DNA from: Shimwellia blattae DSM 4481 = NBRC 105725
Lineage (GTDB): Bacteria > Pseudomonadota > Gammaproteobacteria > Enterobacterales > Enterobacteriaceae
DNA length: 64,000 nt
Direction: 5' to 3'
Assembly (NCBI RefSeq): GCF_000262305.1
Contig: NC_017910.1
Coordinates: forward strand, 3,596,001 to 3,660,000
The position numbers were made by a program, and so were the translations under genes. Position 1 is the first letter of the stretch; each line of letters begins with the position of its first letter. Positions 33,727-42,823 of the stretch are shown piece by piece. The notes under the pieces are model-generated. The model was not told where the DNA came from and did no database searches. It saw nothing but the letters and a program-made list of their open reading frames with translations.

Positions 33727-35013
33727 TTACATCACACCAAACAGCTTCGGCAGAAAGAGAGACAGGGCCGGGACATAGGTCACCAGCATCAGGATCAGAA
33801 ACAGAATGCCGTAAAACGGCAGCATCCCTTTCACCACCTGCTCAATGCGCTGCTTACTCACGGCACTTGCCACAAACAGCACTGATCCTACCGGCGGGGT
33901 AATCAGCCCGATCCCGAGGTTAACCAGCATGATCATCCCGAAGTGCACCGGATCCACCCCCAGCGCCACAACCACCGGCAGCAGAACCGGCGTCAGGATC
34001 AGGATCAGCGGGGCCATATCCATCAGGGTGCCAATCAGCAGCAGCATGATGTTGATGCACATCAGAATCACATATTTATTATCCGAGATGCTGGTGAAGA
34101 ACTCGGTGATCCGCGCGGGCAGCTGCATATAGGTCATGATGGCGCCGAACGCCGCCGCAAAGCCAATCAGGATCATCACGATGGTTACCGTCTTTACCGT
34201 GCGGTACATCAGCTTCGGCAATTCCGACCACTTATAGTCTTTGTAGATAAACATCGTCACGAAGAACGCCCACAGGCAGGCGATGGCGGCAGATTCCGTG
34301 GCGGTAAAGATCCCCGACAGGATCCCCCCCATAATGATCACCACCGTCATCAGCCCCCACAGGGTGTCGGTAAAGATCTTCAGCGCCTGGCGAAAGGGCA
34401 CCCGCTCCCCTTTCGGGTAGCCGCGCTTATGGGCAAAGGCCACGCAGGTTGCCATTAGCGTCAGGCTCATCAGCAGGCCCGGCAATACCCCGGCAATAAA
34501 CAGCGCCGCAATCGACACGGTGCCGCCGGTTGCCAGCGAGTAAATCACCGAGTTATGACTGGGGGGTGTGAGGATAGCCTGCACCGAGCCGCTGGCGGTC
34601 ACCGCTGCGGCGAAGTCGCGCGGATAGCCTTTTTTGTCCATTTCCGGGATCATCACCGAGCCAATGGAGGCGGTATCCGCCACCGAAGAGCCGGAAATGG
34701 CCCCGAAGAAGGTAGAAGCCACAATGTTCACCAGCGACAGGCCGCCGCGAATAAACCCGACAAAGATATAGGCGAAGTTGACCAGCCGCCGGGCGATACC
34801 CCCCTCGGCCATGATCGCCCCGGCCAGAATAAAGAACGGAATCGCCAGCAGGGAGAACTTATTCACCCCGCTGGTCAGCTGGATCATCAGCGCTTCCAGC
34901 GGGATATCAATGTACCAGGCCCCGATAATGGCGCTGATACCTACCGCATAGGCCACCGGCACGCCGATTGCCAGCATAATCGCCAGCGTAAACAACAGAA
35001 TAAAAGCATCCAT
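33727..35013 (-). CDS. TRAP transporter large permease, DctM family
   Basis: Large membrane subunit of a sodium-driven tripartite ATP-independent periplasmic transporter. 428 residues with about 12 helices, including GVPVAYAVGISA, FFGAISGSSVADTASIGSVM and PPSHNSVIYSLATGG, all DctM hallmarks. It is the third gene of a dctP-dctQ-dctM set read on the minus strand. Size is similar to YiaN of E. coli, but no lyx/yia-type catabolic genes are adjacent, so the substrate is open. Confidence 0.92.
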   Translation of the reverse strand: MDAFILLFTLAIMLAIGVPVAYAVGISAIIGAWYIDIPLEALMIQLTSGVNKFSLLAIPFFILAGAIMAEGGIARRLVNFAYIFVGFIRGGLSLVNIVASTFFGAISGSSVADTASIGSVMIPEMDKKGYPRDFAAAVTASGSVQAILTPPSHNSVIYSLATGGTVSIAALFIAGVLPGLLMSLTLMATCVAFAHKRGYPKGERVPFRQALKIFTDTLWGLMTVVIIMGGILSGIFTATESAAIACLWAFFVTMFIYKDYKWSELPKLMYRTVKTVTIVMILIGFAAAFGAIMTYMQLPARITEFFTSISDNKYVILMCINIMLLLIGTLMDMAPLILILTPVLLPVVVALGVDPVHFGMIMLVNLGIGLITPPVGSVLFVASAVSKQRIEQVVKGMLPFYGILFLILMLVTYVPALSLFLPKLFGVM

Positions 35014-35038
35014 AGACTTTTCCTTTCCACTGGCGGTT

Positions 35039-35548
35039 TCAGGTTGTTGAGCCCAGCATCACCACCGGGCGCTGGTTCTGCGGCCCGCGGACGATTTTTT
35101 CAAAAATAAACAAAATGGTGATGGCAGAGCCAATCGGCAGCGGCAGGTAATTTTGCCCGGCGGTCAGTAACGGGAACTCCGCCACCGGCTGCTGCCATAA
35201 TTCCAGACACAGAGCACCCCCGTACCACAAAATAAAGACGCTGATTGCCAGCAGCATAATATCTGCCAGTACCCCGCAGGCTTTACGGCCCGATTCCCCC
35301 AGGCGCTCAGTCAGCATGGTGACGGCAATATGGGCACCGGCGCGGTAACTGACCGCCGCTCCAATAAAAGTAAAGGTCACCATGCATAATATGGAAATGG
35401 GCTCTGGCCAGGAAAGGGCATTATTCATCACGTAGCGGGCGAATATCCCGACCGGAATAACACTGACCATAATAAGTAATGCGATACCGGCGATCCACAT
35501 GGATACGCGGTACAACAGGTCCATCACCAGTGAATAGCGTTCACCCAT
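35039..35548 (-). CDS. TRAP transporter small permease, DctQ family
   Basis: Small membrane subunit, 169 residues with four helices. The family core ALSWPEPISILCMVTFTFIG and the amphipathic segment YRAGAHIAVTMLTERL are present. It starts 53 nt after dctP and is followed by dctM after 25 nt. It joins with DctM to form the transport domain. Confidence 0.9.
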   Translation of the reverse strand: MGERYSLVMDLLYRVSMWIAGIALLIMVSVIPVGIFARYVMNNALSWPEPISILCMVTFTFIGAAVSYRAGAHIAVTMLTERLGESGRKACGVLADIMLLAISVFILWYGGALCLELWQQPVAEFPLLTAGQNYLPLPIGSAITILFIFEKIVRGPQNQRPVVMLGSTT

Positions 35549-35601
35549 AATAAATATCCTTAAAAAAGAACCGGCGAAGGCGCAAACCCTCGCCGGCAGG
35601 A

Positions 35602-36579
35602 TTACTGGACGTCCTGAATGCGCTTAATCAGCTCCTGATGGTCTTTACCGTACTTATCACGTACAGATTGTGTGGCTGTATAATAATATTTAATATCGAC
35701 ATCCTGGAAATTAACCCCATTGGCTTTCATGGTTTCCAGAGATTTGGCGTTATAAATCTGCCACAGCTCACGCTGTTCGGCCTGGGCTTCTTTAGCCAGC
35801 TTAATAATTAATTCCTGATCTTCTTTTTTCAGCTTATCCCACTTTACTTTAGAAAACAGGAACAGCTCAGGAATAATAAAGTGCTTACTCCAGGTGTAGT
35901 TTTTCGCGACCGGTAAATAGTTATGGGCCACATAGGTTGGCGGGTTATTCTCCGTGCCGTCGACGACCCCGGTCTGCATGCCGCTGAAGACTTCACTGAC
36001 CCCCATCGCCACCGGGTTAGCCCCCATGGCTTTCAGGGTGTCGAGCGATACGGGGCTTGCCTGGACACGTATTTTCATCCCGTTCAGATCTTCTGCCTTC
36101 GCCAGGGGGGCTTTGGTTATCAGGTTGCGGGTGCCCGCATCCATCCAGCCGAGGAAGACCAGCCGCGACTGTTTGCTGGCTGTCAGGCGATCGCCAATCT
36201 CTTTGCCTATCATGCCGTCCAGCACTTTATGCATATGGTCTTCATCACGGAAGATATAGGGCAGCGTAAAGACATTAATTTCCGGCAGAATAGCCGCAAC
36301 CGGCGTCATGGAGACGCGGATAATATCAATAGCCCCAATCTGGGCCTGCTCTATCGTCTGCTTCTCATCGCCTAATACCCCGCCCGGAAAGGTTTTAATT
36401 TCCAGGCGGCCATCGGTTGCCGTTTTGAGTTTCTCCCCCATATGTTTAACGGCCACCACATTAGGATAATCCGCCGGGTGTACATCCGCCGCGCGAAATG
36501 TCTGGGCAATAGCGCCCTGAGTAGTGAATAACAATGCCGAACCAATACATAAAGCGGACAGTTTCCTGACCATATTCAT
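35602..36579 (-). CDS. TRAP transporter solute-binding protein, DctP family
   Basis: Periplasmic binding protein, 325 residues, signal peptide with likely cleavage at AIA-QTF. The family carboxylate-binding Arg lies in LNGMKIRVQAS, and FSGMQTGVVDGTENNPPTYV is the conserved helix and substrate region. FPGGVLGDEKQTIEQAQIGAI places it near uronate/keto-gulonate-type DctP proteins, but the ligand cannot be named from sequence. GGAG precedes the ATG at 36579. First gene of the operon. Confidence 0.92.
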   Translation of the reverse strand: MNMVRKLSALCIGSALLFTTQGAIAQTFRAADVHPADYPNVVAVKHMGEKLKTATDGRLEIKTFPGGVLGDEKQTIEQAQIGAIDIIRVSMTPVAAILPEINVFTLPYIFRDEDHMHKVLDGMIGKEIGDRLTASKQSRLVFLGWMDAGTRNLITKAPLAKAEDLNGMKIRVQASPVSLDTLKAMGANPVAMGVSEVFSGMQTGVVDGTENNPPTYVAHNYLPVAKNYTWSKHFIIPELFLFSKVKWDKLKKEDQELIIKLAKEAQAEQRELWQIYNAKSLETMKANGVNFQDVDIKYYYTATQSVRDKYGKDHQELIKRIQDVQ

Positions 36580-36625
36580 AGGCAGTCTCCAGAGGCATTA
36601 ATGTGTTTTTAAATAATTAGTACCC

Positions 36626-36703
36626 TGTGATATTTATTTTCACACCCGTCCGTAGGTTATAAGCAATGGATTACAGGGAATGGTCTGCGTAACCATATCC
36701 TGT
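36626..36703 (-). promoter_or_regulatory. Operator-like dyads upstream of the TRAP operon
   Basis: TGTGA-N9-TCACA (36626-36644) lies about 47 bp before dctP; its spacing is too wide for CRP. A larger dyad, ACAGG-GA-ATGGT (36673-36684) against ACCAT-AT-CCTGT (36692-36703), follows. Either could bind the unknown regulator of this orphan transporter. Confidence 0.45.
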
Positions 36704-37250
36704 CAAACGTCAGCATACGATGATTATCCTCACAAAATAAACCAAAAAGGCATTTTTTTTGATACAGCGTTTTATTATTAAAATATCGATTCAGCTAACA
36801 TAATAAAAGCGCCAGAAAACTGGAAAAAAACAGAATTGCTAATACGCCTTATCAATATAACCTCTGATTATTCCCGGGAAATAAAACACCCTCTGCCGCG
36901 AATAATATTACGGCTAACTGTCGCGCCAGTTATATCTGTGCCCCATTCCCCGGATAAACACGATAAATCACCCGGAATCAGCGCCTGGCCCAGCCCCTTA
37001 TACGCCCTCCGGTAACGGGTCGTTTTATGACCATATTCCCGGCACAGTGGCTGCTGCCACAGCGCGTGTTTTTTCACCAACTGCTGCGGATTGCAGCATA
37101 TTACGATTAAGCCTTACCCGCCTTTTTATGTGGTTATTTTTTAACCCATTTATTTACCAAAATAATCCTCCGCCGTGAGGCGCGCCACCGCTGTACTGCC
37201 AGATTTACCTTGTCCTACATCAATAAAACCGTAAACATGTTTGATGAAAG
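36704..37250. other. Long AT-rich intergenic region between dctP and nrdD
   Basis: Together with its flanks this is an 875-bp gap, the longest in the window. It is AT-rich, with many short A/T runs. A 70-codon minus-strand open frame at 36868-37080 has no recognisable start context or family. No RNA gene was recognised. Short stems such as GTGGC-TGCT-GCCAC near 37047 are visible. It may be remnant DNA of acquisition or silencing. Confidence 0.45.
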
Positions 37251-37311
37251 TCACTACATATAGACATTAAAATGCGCCCCGGCCCAATATATTGTATTTT
37301 TAGTCTACAAT
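37251..37311 (+). promoter_or_regulatory. nrdDG promoter with two NrdR boxes
   Basis: NrdR-like boxes at 37251-37266 (core CACTACATATAG, 11 of 16) and 37282-37297 (core CCCAATATATTGT, 13 of 16) start 31 bp apart, the three-turn spacing NrdR needs. A TTGAT-GAAA-GTCAC FNR-like site (37241-37254) adjoins, and TACAAT (37306-37311) is a -10 candidate. Confidence 0.8.
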
Positions 37312-37346
37312 GTCACCAGTTGCCCACAATACCTGATACGCAGCGT

Positions 37347-37431
37347 TGTGGATAAAACGGGCCAGTCCCGGGGAAGTAAATGGCAGCCATGCGTTTTCTC
37401 CTCCCGGGTGTTCTTCTGCTTATGTGGATAA
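37347..37431 (+). promoter_or_regulatory. Two consensus DnaA boxes in the nrdD leader
   Basis: TGTGGATAA occurs at 37347-37355 and again at 37423-37431 in the same orientation, each the complement of the strict DnaA box TTATCCACA. A weaker relative, TTGCCCACA, begins near 37320. DnaA control is known for nrdAB; here it is inferred. Confidence 0.6.
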
Positions 37432-37454
37432 CCTGTTTTTAAAATGGAGAGATC

Positions 37455-39590
37455 ATGACACCGCATGTGATGAAACGCGACGGGTGCAAAGCACCTTTCA
37501 ATTCAGAGCGCATTCAGGCTGCAATCCTGCGTGCAGCTAAAGCAGCGGGAGTCGATGACGCAGACTATTGCGCCACCGTCGCAAATGTCGTTAAGGACCA
37601 GATGGCCAACCGCAGCCAGGTTGATATCCATGAGATCCAGACCGCGGTCGAAAACCAGCTCATGTCCGGCCCGTACAAACAACTGGCCCGTGCTTATATT
37701 GAGTATCGCCACGACCGCGATATCGCCCGGGAAAAACGCGGCCAGCTGAACCAGGAGATCCGTGGCCTGGTCGAGCAGACCAACTCTGCGCTGCTCAACG
37801 AAAACGCCAACAAAGACAGCAAAGTTATCCCGACCCAGCGCGATCTGCTGGCCGGTATTGTGGCAAAACACTACGCCAAACAGCACCTGCTGCCGCGCGA
37901 TATTGTGCTGGCCCATGAACGTGGCGACATCCATTACCACGATCTGGACTACTCCCCCTTCTTCCCGATGTTCAACTGCATGCTCATTGACCTCAAAGGC
38001 ATGCTGACCCTCGGGTTTAAAATGGGCAACGCGGAAATTGAGCCGCCAAAGTCCATTTCCACCGCCACGGCGGTCACCGCACAGATTATTGCCCAGGTTG
38101 CCAGCCATATTTACGGCGGCACCACCATTAACCGTATTGACGAAGTGCTGGCGCCGTTTGTCACTGCCAGCTTCGAAAAACACCGTAAAACCGCGCAAGA
38201 GTGGCAAATTCCGGATATCGAAGGCTACGCCCACGCCCGCACAGAAAAAGAGTGCTACGACGCATTCCAGTCACTGGAATATGAAGTCAACACCCTGCAC
38301 ACCGCCAACGGACAAACCCCGTTTGTCACCTTTGGCTTCGGGCTTGGCACCAGCTGGGAATGCCGGATGATCCAGACCTCTATTCTGCGCAACCGCATTG
38401 CCGGGCTGGGTAAAAACCGCAAAACCGCGGTCTTCCCGAAACTGGTATTTGCCATTCGCGATGGTCTGAACCACAAATTTGGCGATGCCAACTACGACAT
38501 TAAACAACTGGCTCTGGAGTGCGCCAGCAAGCGCATGTACCCGGATATCCTCAACTACGACCAGGTGGTGAAGGTGACCGGCTCCTTTAAAACCCCGATG
38601 GGCTGTCGCAGCTTCCTCGGCGTTTATGAAGAAAACGGCGAGCAAATCCACGAAGGGCGTAACAACCTCGGGGTTATCAGCCTGAACCTGCCGCGCATCG
38701 CCCTGGAAGCCAGAGGGGATGAGGCGACTTTCTGGTCCCTGCTTGACGATCGTCTGGCGCTGGCAAAACGCGCCCTGATGACCCGCATCGCCCGTCTGGA
38801 AGGGGTGAAGGCCCGGGTAGCACCGATCCTGTACATGGAAGGGGCCTGCGGCGTGCGCCTGAAAGCGGACGACAACGTATCGGAGATTTTCAAAAACGGC
38901 CGTGCGTCTATCTCGCTGGGCTATATCGGGATCCACGAAACCATTAATGCGCTCTCCGGCAATCAGCACGTCTACGACAGTGAAGAACTGCGCCAGAAGG
39001 CCATTGCCATTGTCAGCCGCCTGCGTAAAGCGGTGGATGACTGGAAAGCAGAAACCGGCTACGGCTTTAGCCTCTACAGCACTCCGAGCGAAAACCTGTG
39101 CGACCGTTTCTGCCGCCTGGATACGGCTGAATTCGGTATCGTCCCGGGTGTGACCGACAAAGGCTACTACACCAACAGCTTCCACCTTGATGTGGAAAAG
39201 AAAGTGAATCCGTATGACAAGCTGGACTTTGAAGCGGCCTATCCGCCCATCAGCAACGGCGGGTTTATCTGCTACGGTGAGTATCCGAACATTCAGCACA
39301 ACCTGCGGGCGCTGGAAGATGTCTGGGACTACAGCTACCAGCACGTGCCTTACTACGGCACCAACACCCCGATAGACGAATGCTACGAATGCGGTTTTAC
39401 CGGCGAGTTCGACTGCACCAGCAAAGGCTTCACCTGCCCGAAATGCGGCAACCATGACGCGGCGCGCGTGTCGGTTATCCGCCGGGTGTGTGGCTACCTG
39501 GGCAGCCCGGATGCCCGCCCGTTTAACGCCGGTAAGCAGGAAGAGGTTAAACGCCGCGTGAAACACCTCGGTGCCGGGCAGATTGGCTGA
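37455..39590 (+). CDS. nrdD: Anaerobic ribonucleoside-triphosphate reductase NrdD
   Basis: Class III reductase making dNTPs from NTPs without oxygen, using a glycyl radical and formate. 711 residues, one less than E. coli. An N-terminal ATP-cone (about 3-92) gives allosteric control. The C-terminal zinc ribbon has CYECGF and CPKCG, and the radical glycine is about Gly680 in RVCGYLGS. The start MTPHVMKRDG has GGAGA upstream. It is followed 3 nt later by its activase nrdG. Confidence 0.98.
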   Translation: MTPHVMKRDGCKAPFNSERIQAAILRAAKAAGVDDADYCATVANVVKDQMANRSQVDIHEIQTAVENQLMSGPYKQLARAYIEYRHDRDIAREKRGQLNQEIRGLVEQTNSALLNENANKDSKVIPTQRDLLAGIVAKHYAKQHLLPRDIVLAHERGDIHYHDLDYSPFFPMFNCMLIDLKGMLTLGFKMGNAEIEPPKSISTATAVTAQIIAQVASHIYGGTTINRIDEVLAPFVTASFEKHRKTAQEWQIPDIEGYAHARTEKECYDAFQSLEYEVNTLHTANGQTPFVTFGFGLGTSWECRMIQTSILRNRIAGLGKNRKTAVFPKLVFAIRDGLNHKFGDANYDIKQLALECASKRMYPDILNYDQVVKVTGSFKTPMGCRSFLGVYEENGEQIHEGRNNLGVISLNLPRIALEARGDEATFWSLLDDRLALAKRALMTRIARLEGVKARVAPILYMEGACGVRLKADDNVSEIFKNGRASISLGYIGIHETINALSGNQHVYDSEELRQKAIAIVSRLRKAVDDWKAETGYGFSLYSTPSENLCDRFCRLDTAEFGIVPGVTDKGYYTNSFHLDVEKKVNPYDKLDFEAAYPPISNGGFICYGEYPNIQHNLRALEDVWDYSYQHVPYYGTNTPIDECYECGFTGEFDCTSKGFTCPKCGNHDAARVSVIRRVCGYLGSPDARPFNAGKQEEVKRRVKHLGAGQIG

Positions 39591-39592
39591 TT

Positions 39593-40057
39593 ATGAATAT
39601 CCATCAGTATTACCCGGTGGATGTGGTCAACGGGCCTGGCACCCGTTGTACCCTGTTCGTGGCCGGTTGCGTCCACGAATGCCCCGGTTGCTATAACAAG
39701 AGCACCTGGCGCCTGAATTCCGGCGTCCACTTCACCCGGGAGATGGAAGATCAGATTATCCGCGATCTTAACGACACCCGGGTGAAGCACCAGGGGCTGT
39801 CGCTCTCCGGCGGCGATCCGCTGCACCCGCAGAACGTACCGGATGTTCTGCATCTGGTGCGTCGGGTGCGGGAAGAATGCCCGGGGAAAGATATCTGGGT
39901 GTGGACCGGGTATAAGCTCGAAGAGCTGACCCCGGCCCAGATGGAGGTGGTTGATCTGATTAACACCCTGGTGGATGGCAAGTTCGTGCAGGATCTGCGC
40001 GATCCGTCGCTTATCTGGCGCGGCAGCAGTAATCAGGTGGTCCACCACCTGCGCTAA
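39593..40057 (+). CDS. nrdG: Anaerobic ribonucleotide reductase activating protein NrdG
   Basis: Radical SAM activase that installs the glycyl radical on NrdD. 154 residues as in E. coli. The 4Fe-4S cluster cysteines are in CVHECPGC (Cys26, Cys30, Cys33), followed by LSGGDPL for SAM binding. It begins 3 nt after nrdD, so expression is coupled. It converges with the regulator of the next cluster; treCB, which sits near nrdD in E. coli, is absent here. Confidence 0.97.
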   Translation: MNIHQYYPVDVVNGPGTRCTLFVAGCVHECPGCYNKSTWRLNSGVHFTREMEDQIIRDLNDTRVKHQGLSLSGGDPLHPQNVPDVLHLVRRVREECPGKDIWVWTGYKLEELTPAQMEVVDLINTLVDGKFVQDLRDPSLIWRGSSNQVVHHLR

Positions 40058-40087
40058 CGTTCCGGCCCTGCGCTGCCTGAGCCTCTG

Positions 40088-41995
40088 CTACAACCGGCTC
40101 AGGCACTCAATCGCCACAGCCTTAAAGCTGGCAAAATCTTTACTGGCCTGCAAACGTGGCACCGCCCGCTCCCGCAGTAGGGTGACAAACAGCTCGTAGA
40201 TCCCCATCGCCTCTTCGTATTCGCTTTTGCTGATAGCCAGCAGGAACACCACGTGGGCCGTCTCTTCCCCCCAGGGGATCCCCTCCGGGGCCAGCACCGT
40301 ATAGACCACGGTTTTGTGGGCCAGCAGCCCCAGCGAGTGCGGCAGGGCAATCCCGTCCCCGAGCATGGTGCTGACTATCTCTTCACGCTCGGTTACAGAG
40401 TCGAGAAAATCAGGGCCCACATAACCTTCGGCCTCCAGCTGGTGGCTCAGCTTTTCAAACAGCGCCTCGCGGCTTATGGGCTGGTCAACAATCATAAAGT
40501 GGCTGGCGTCGAAGAACTTCTCCAGCATGCGTGGCCGGGTTCTGTCCACCAGCACCAGTTTGCCAATCTGCTCCAGCTGGTATTCGGTGGGAAAAGGCGA
40601 CATCAGCACCGTGGGTTTGTTTTTTTCATCCAGCCGCGCGGTGGTTATCACAAAGTCTTCGTCCACCTCGCTCAGCTGCTCATAATCCCGCAGGGCGATG
40701 ATCCGGGTAACCTCCAGCTGAGGGTATTTACGCAGCAGCATGGCCTGAATCATGCGCACCGTGGAGTTGCCCGTATCGCACACCAGCAATACCCGGGGGT
40801 GGCGCTCATAGCCAATGTTGTAATGACGCTCCAGCCCGACGCCGATATGCAATACCAGAAAGCCGATTTCATTTTCACTGATGGTATAGGGGGTATATTT
40901 CCCCCAGTTGCTCACCGCCGCCAGGGTCATGTCCCAGGCCAGCGGATAATGCTGCTTGATATTGCTCAGCAGCGGGTTGGGGATGTTTATCTGGTAGCGC
41001 ACCCGGGTGATCATGGTTTTGATATGGGTAAGCAGGTCCGCATGGAGTTGCTTATCGGTCAGCAGGTTGTAGTTATAGTTGCTGTTGATATAGCGCAGAA
41101 TGTAGTTCACCAGCGCTTCCCCGTCGTCTGCGTTAATGGCGCTGGGGGCGGATTCGAGGATCTGGCGCGCGGCAATATGCACCCGCAGCCAGTGCTCTTC
41201 AGCGGCAGACAGCGGTTTACCCGCCTGCTGCTGCAACACCCGCGCCACGGCCCGGGCCGCTTCACGCACGGATTCGTCCACATCGTCGGCGCTGAAGTCG
41301 CTCAGGGGGTAGCCCTCGCTGATGCGCCGCACGGCCACCGCGCAGTACAGGCAGATAAACTGCTCGCCTTCGTCGGTCAGGCGCACCCGGGACTGGCTGA
41401 AACAGTGCTGTAGTGGTGCCGCCAGCCGGGCCTGAACCCCGGTATCCAGCGCCTCTTCCAGTAGCGGGTTGCTGGCGTCTTCCTGCCACAGCTGCCAGAG
41501 CAGGTCTGTCAGGCAGGCGCGAATCGACATCTCGCTACCGAACAATTTCATGCCGTAGCGCGGGCGGGTTTCAATGGTCAGGTTGTAGCGGGTGAGCCAC
41601 TCTCTTACCTCTGCCATATCGCTCTGTAATGTGGCGCGGCTGACAAACCACTCTTCGGCCAGCGTCTCCAGTTTGAGTGAGAAAGCGGAAGTAAGAAAAC
41701 GGACCAGCAAATAGTGCACGCGCTCTGCTGAGGTTCTGGGCGTGCGTAACTGGCGGGGCTGCTCGGCCTGTAATGCCGCATAGCGCCCGGCATCGATGAC
41801 CCGGATCTGATACCCGGCGCCGCGGTTCAGTACAAACTGTACGCCGTGATCCAGCAGTAGCGCATTAAGTGCGGCAATATCGGCACGCACGGTACGGGTA
41901 GAGACAGCCAGTCGTAGAGCCAGCTCGTCCTGAGGCAGGGTCTCGTTTTGTAGCATATCGAACAACTGAGACAGACGTTGATTCGGGAATCGCAC
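40088..41995 (-). CDS. PRD-containing transcription regulator, BglG/MtlR type with EIIB and EIIA domains
   Basis: A 635-residue regulator. An N-terminal HTH (about 1-60) and a second HTH/Mga-like domain (about 85-165) suggest DNA binding rather than RNA antitermination. Two PRDs follow (about 185-400), then an EIIB-like domain with Cys in LLVCDTGNSTV, and a C-terminal EIIA domain with the phospho-His in GDGIALPHS. The probable start is GTG at 41995 with AAGGA upstream. As the last gene of the nine-gene set it probably controls it, sensing PTS phosphorylation. Confidence 0.9.
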   Translation of the reverse strand: MRFPNQRLSQLFDMLQNETLPQDELALRLAVSTRTVRADIAALNALLLDHGVQFVLNRGAGYQIRVIDAGRYAALQAEQPRQLRTPRTSAERVHYLLVRFLTSAFSLKLETLAEEWFVSRATLQSDMAEVREWLTRYNLTIETRPRYGMKLFGSEMSIRACLTDLLWQLWQEDASNPLLEEALDTGVQARLAAPLQHCFSQSRVRLTDEGEQFICLYCAVAVRRISEGYPLSDFSADDVDESVREAARAVARVLQQQAGKPLSAAEEHWLRVHIAARQILESAPSAINADDGEALVNYILRYINSNYNYNLLTDKQLHADLLTHIKTMITRVRYQINIPNPLLSNIKQHYPLAWDMTLAAVSNWGKYTPYTISENEIGFLVLHIGVGLERHYNIGYERHPRVLLVCDTGNSTVRMIQAMLLRKYPQLEVTRIIALRDYEQLSEVDEDFVITTARLDEKNKPTVLMSPFPTEYQLEQIGKLVLVDRTRPRMLEKFFDASHFMIVDQPISREALFEKLSHQLEAEGYVGPDFLDSVTEREEIVSTMLGDGIALPHSLGLLAHKTVVYTVLAPEGIPWGEETAHVVFLLAISKSEYEEAMGIYELFVTLLRERAVPRLQASKDFASFKAVAIECLSRL

Positions 41996-42082
41996 GGTAT
42001 TTTCCTTGTGTAGTAGGCAGTAACAGCATACCGCGCCGGGTGCATCGCCGGTAGTCCGCCGTGCACCCGGGTGACAACCGCG

Positions 42083-42823
42083 TTAACCGAGCAGTTGTTT
42101 GGTCATTGCCAGCAGGGTCCGGACATCTTCCGGGCGGGTATCGCCGCTGGCTTTATCGATAATTGAGCTGTAAATATGCGGGATAACGCGGCTGACACCG
42201 GCATCCAGCGCGATTTTCAGGATTTCGCTGTAGTTTTCCAGCGTGATACCGCCGGTCGGCTCCAGCCAGAAATCATTCCGGGCACAGGCTTCGGCCACCG
42301 CCTGGTACTCATCACGGCACTTAAGCCCGCCCATCGGGAAATATTTTACCGAGCTGCCGCCCATATCTTTAAGCATAGCAATGGCGGTATCAACCGGCAC
42401 GATACCGTCCGGCGCGGTGCTGCTCAGCGGGCCGGTAGAGATTTTCACCATGCCCACTGTCCCGGTCGGCGAGATAAGCCCGTTGACCACGGTCTTATCC
42501 TGGCCCAGCAGGGCCCGGCTGGTCGCCACACCGGTGAACACCTGGTTGACGTGCTGCGGCTGAACCTGGCGGGAGATTTCGCTCACCATGGCTGACTGGT
42601 TCGGATCCCCGGCCCCGAGCCCGACAGACAGGGCGTTATCGATAAGCGCGGCGTATTCGCGCATATCCGCCACGGCGCTGGCAACGTCCGGGTAGTTTTT
42701 CGATAACACGCCCACCAGCACATGCCCCTCAGCGGCCTGGTGAATGTCCCGGGCGTTGGCTTTAGAGCCCGCCAGCACATTCAGACAGACGCGATCGCGG
42801 TAAAAATGGGGGGTTAATTTCAT
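42083..42823 (-). CDS. dgaF: DgaF-type KDGP aldolase
   Basis: Aldolase of the 2-dehydro-3-deoxy-6-phosphogluconate (or galactonate) type, splitting a 2-keto-3-deoxy sugar phosphate into pyruvate and glyceraldehyde 3-phosphate. 246 residues, TIM barrel. The Schiff-base lysine is in SSVKYFPMGGLK, and EPTGGITLENYSE resembles the phosphate-binding region. The start MKLTPHFY at 42823 overlaps the dgaE stop (ATGA). Salmonella DgaF does this step for D-glucosaminate; here the substrate is inferred. Confidence 0.85.
   Translation of the reverse strand: MKLTPHFYRDRVCLNVLAGSKANARDIHQAAEGHVLVGVLSKNYPDVASAVADMREYAALIDNALSVGLGAGDPNQSAMVSEISRQVQPQHVNQVFTGVATSRALLGQDKTVVNGLISPTGTVGMVKISTGPLSSTAPDGIVPVDTAIAMLKDMGGSSVKYFPMGGLKCRDEYQAVAEACARNDFWLEPTGGITLENYSEILKIALDAGVSRVIPHIYSSIIDKASGDTRPEDVRTLLAMTKQLLG

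Noticed and set aside
36626..36644. CRP site upstream of dctP
   Set aside because: TGTGA and TCACA are 9 nt apart instead of 6.
36868..37080. 70-codon minus-strand frame in the dctP-nrdD gap
   Set aside because: No ribosome site, no recognisable family, and high content of residues expected by chance.
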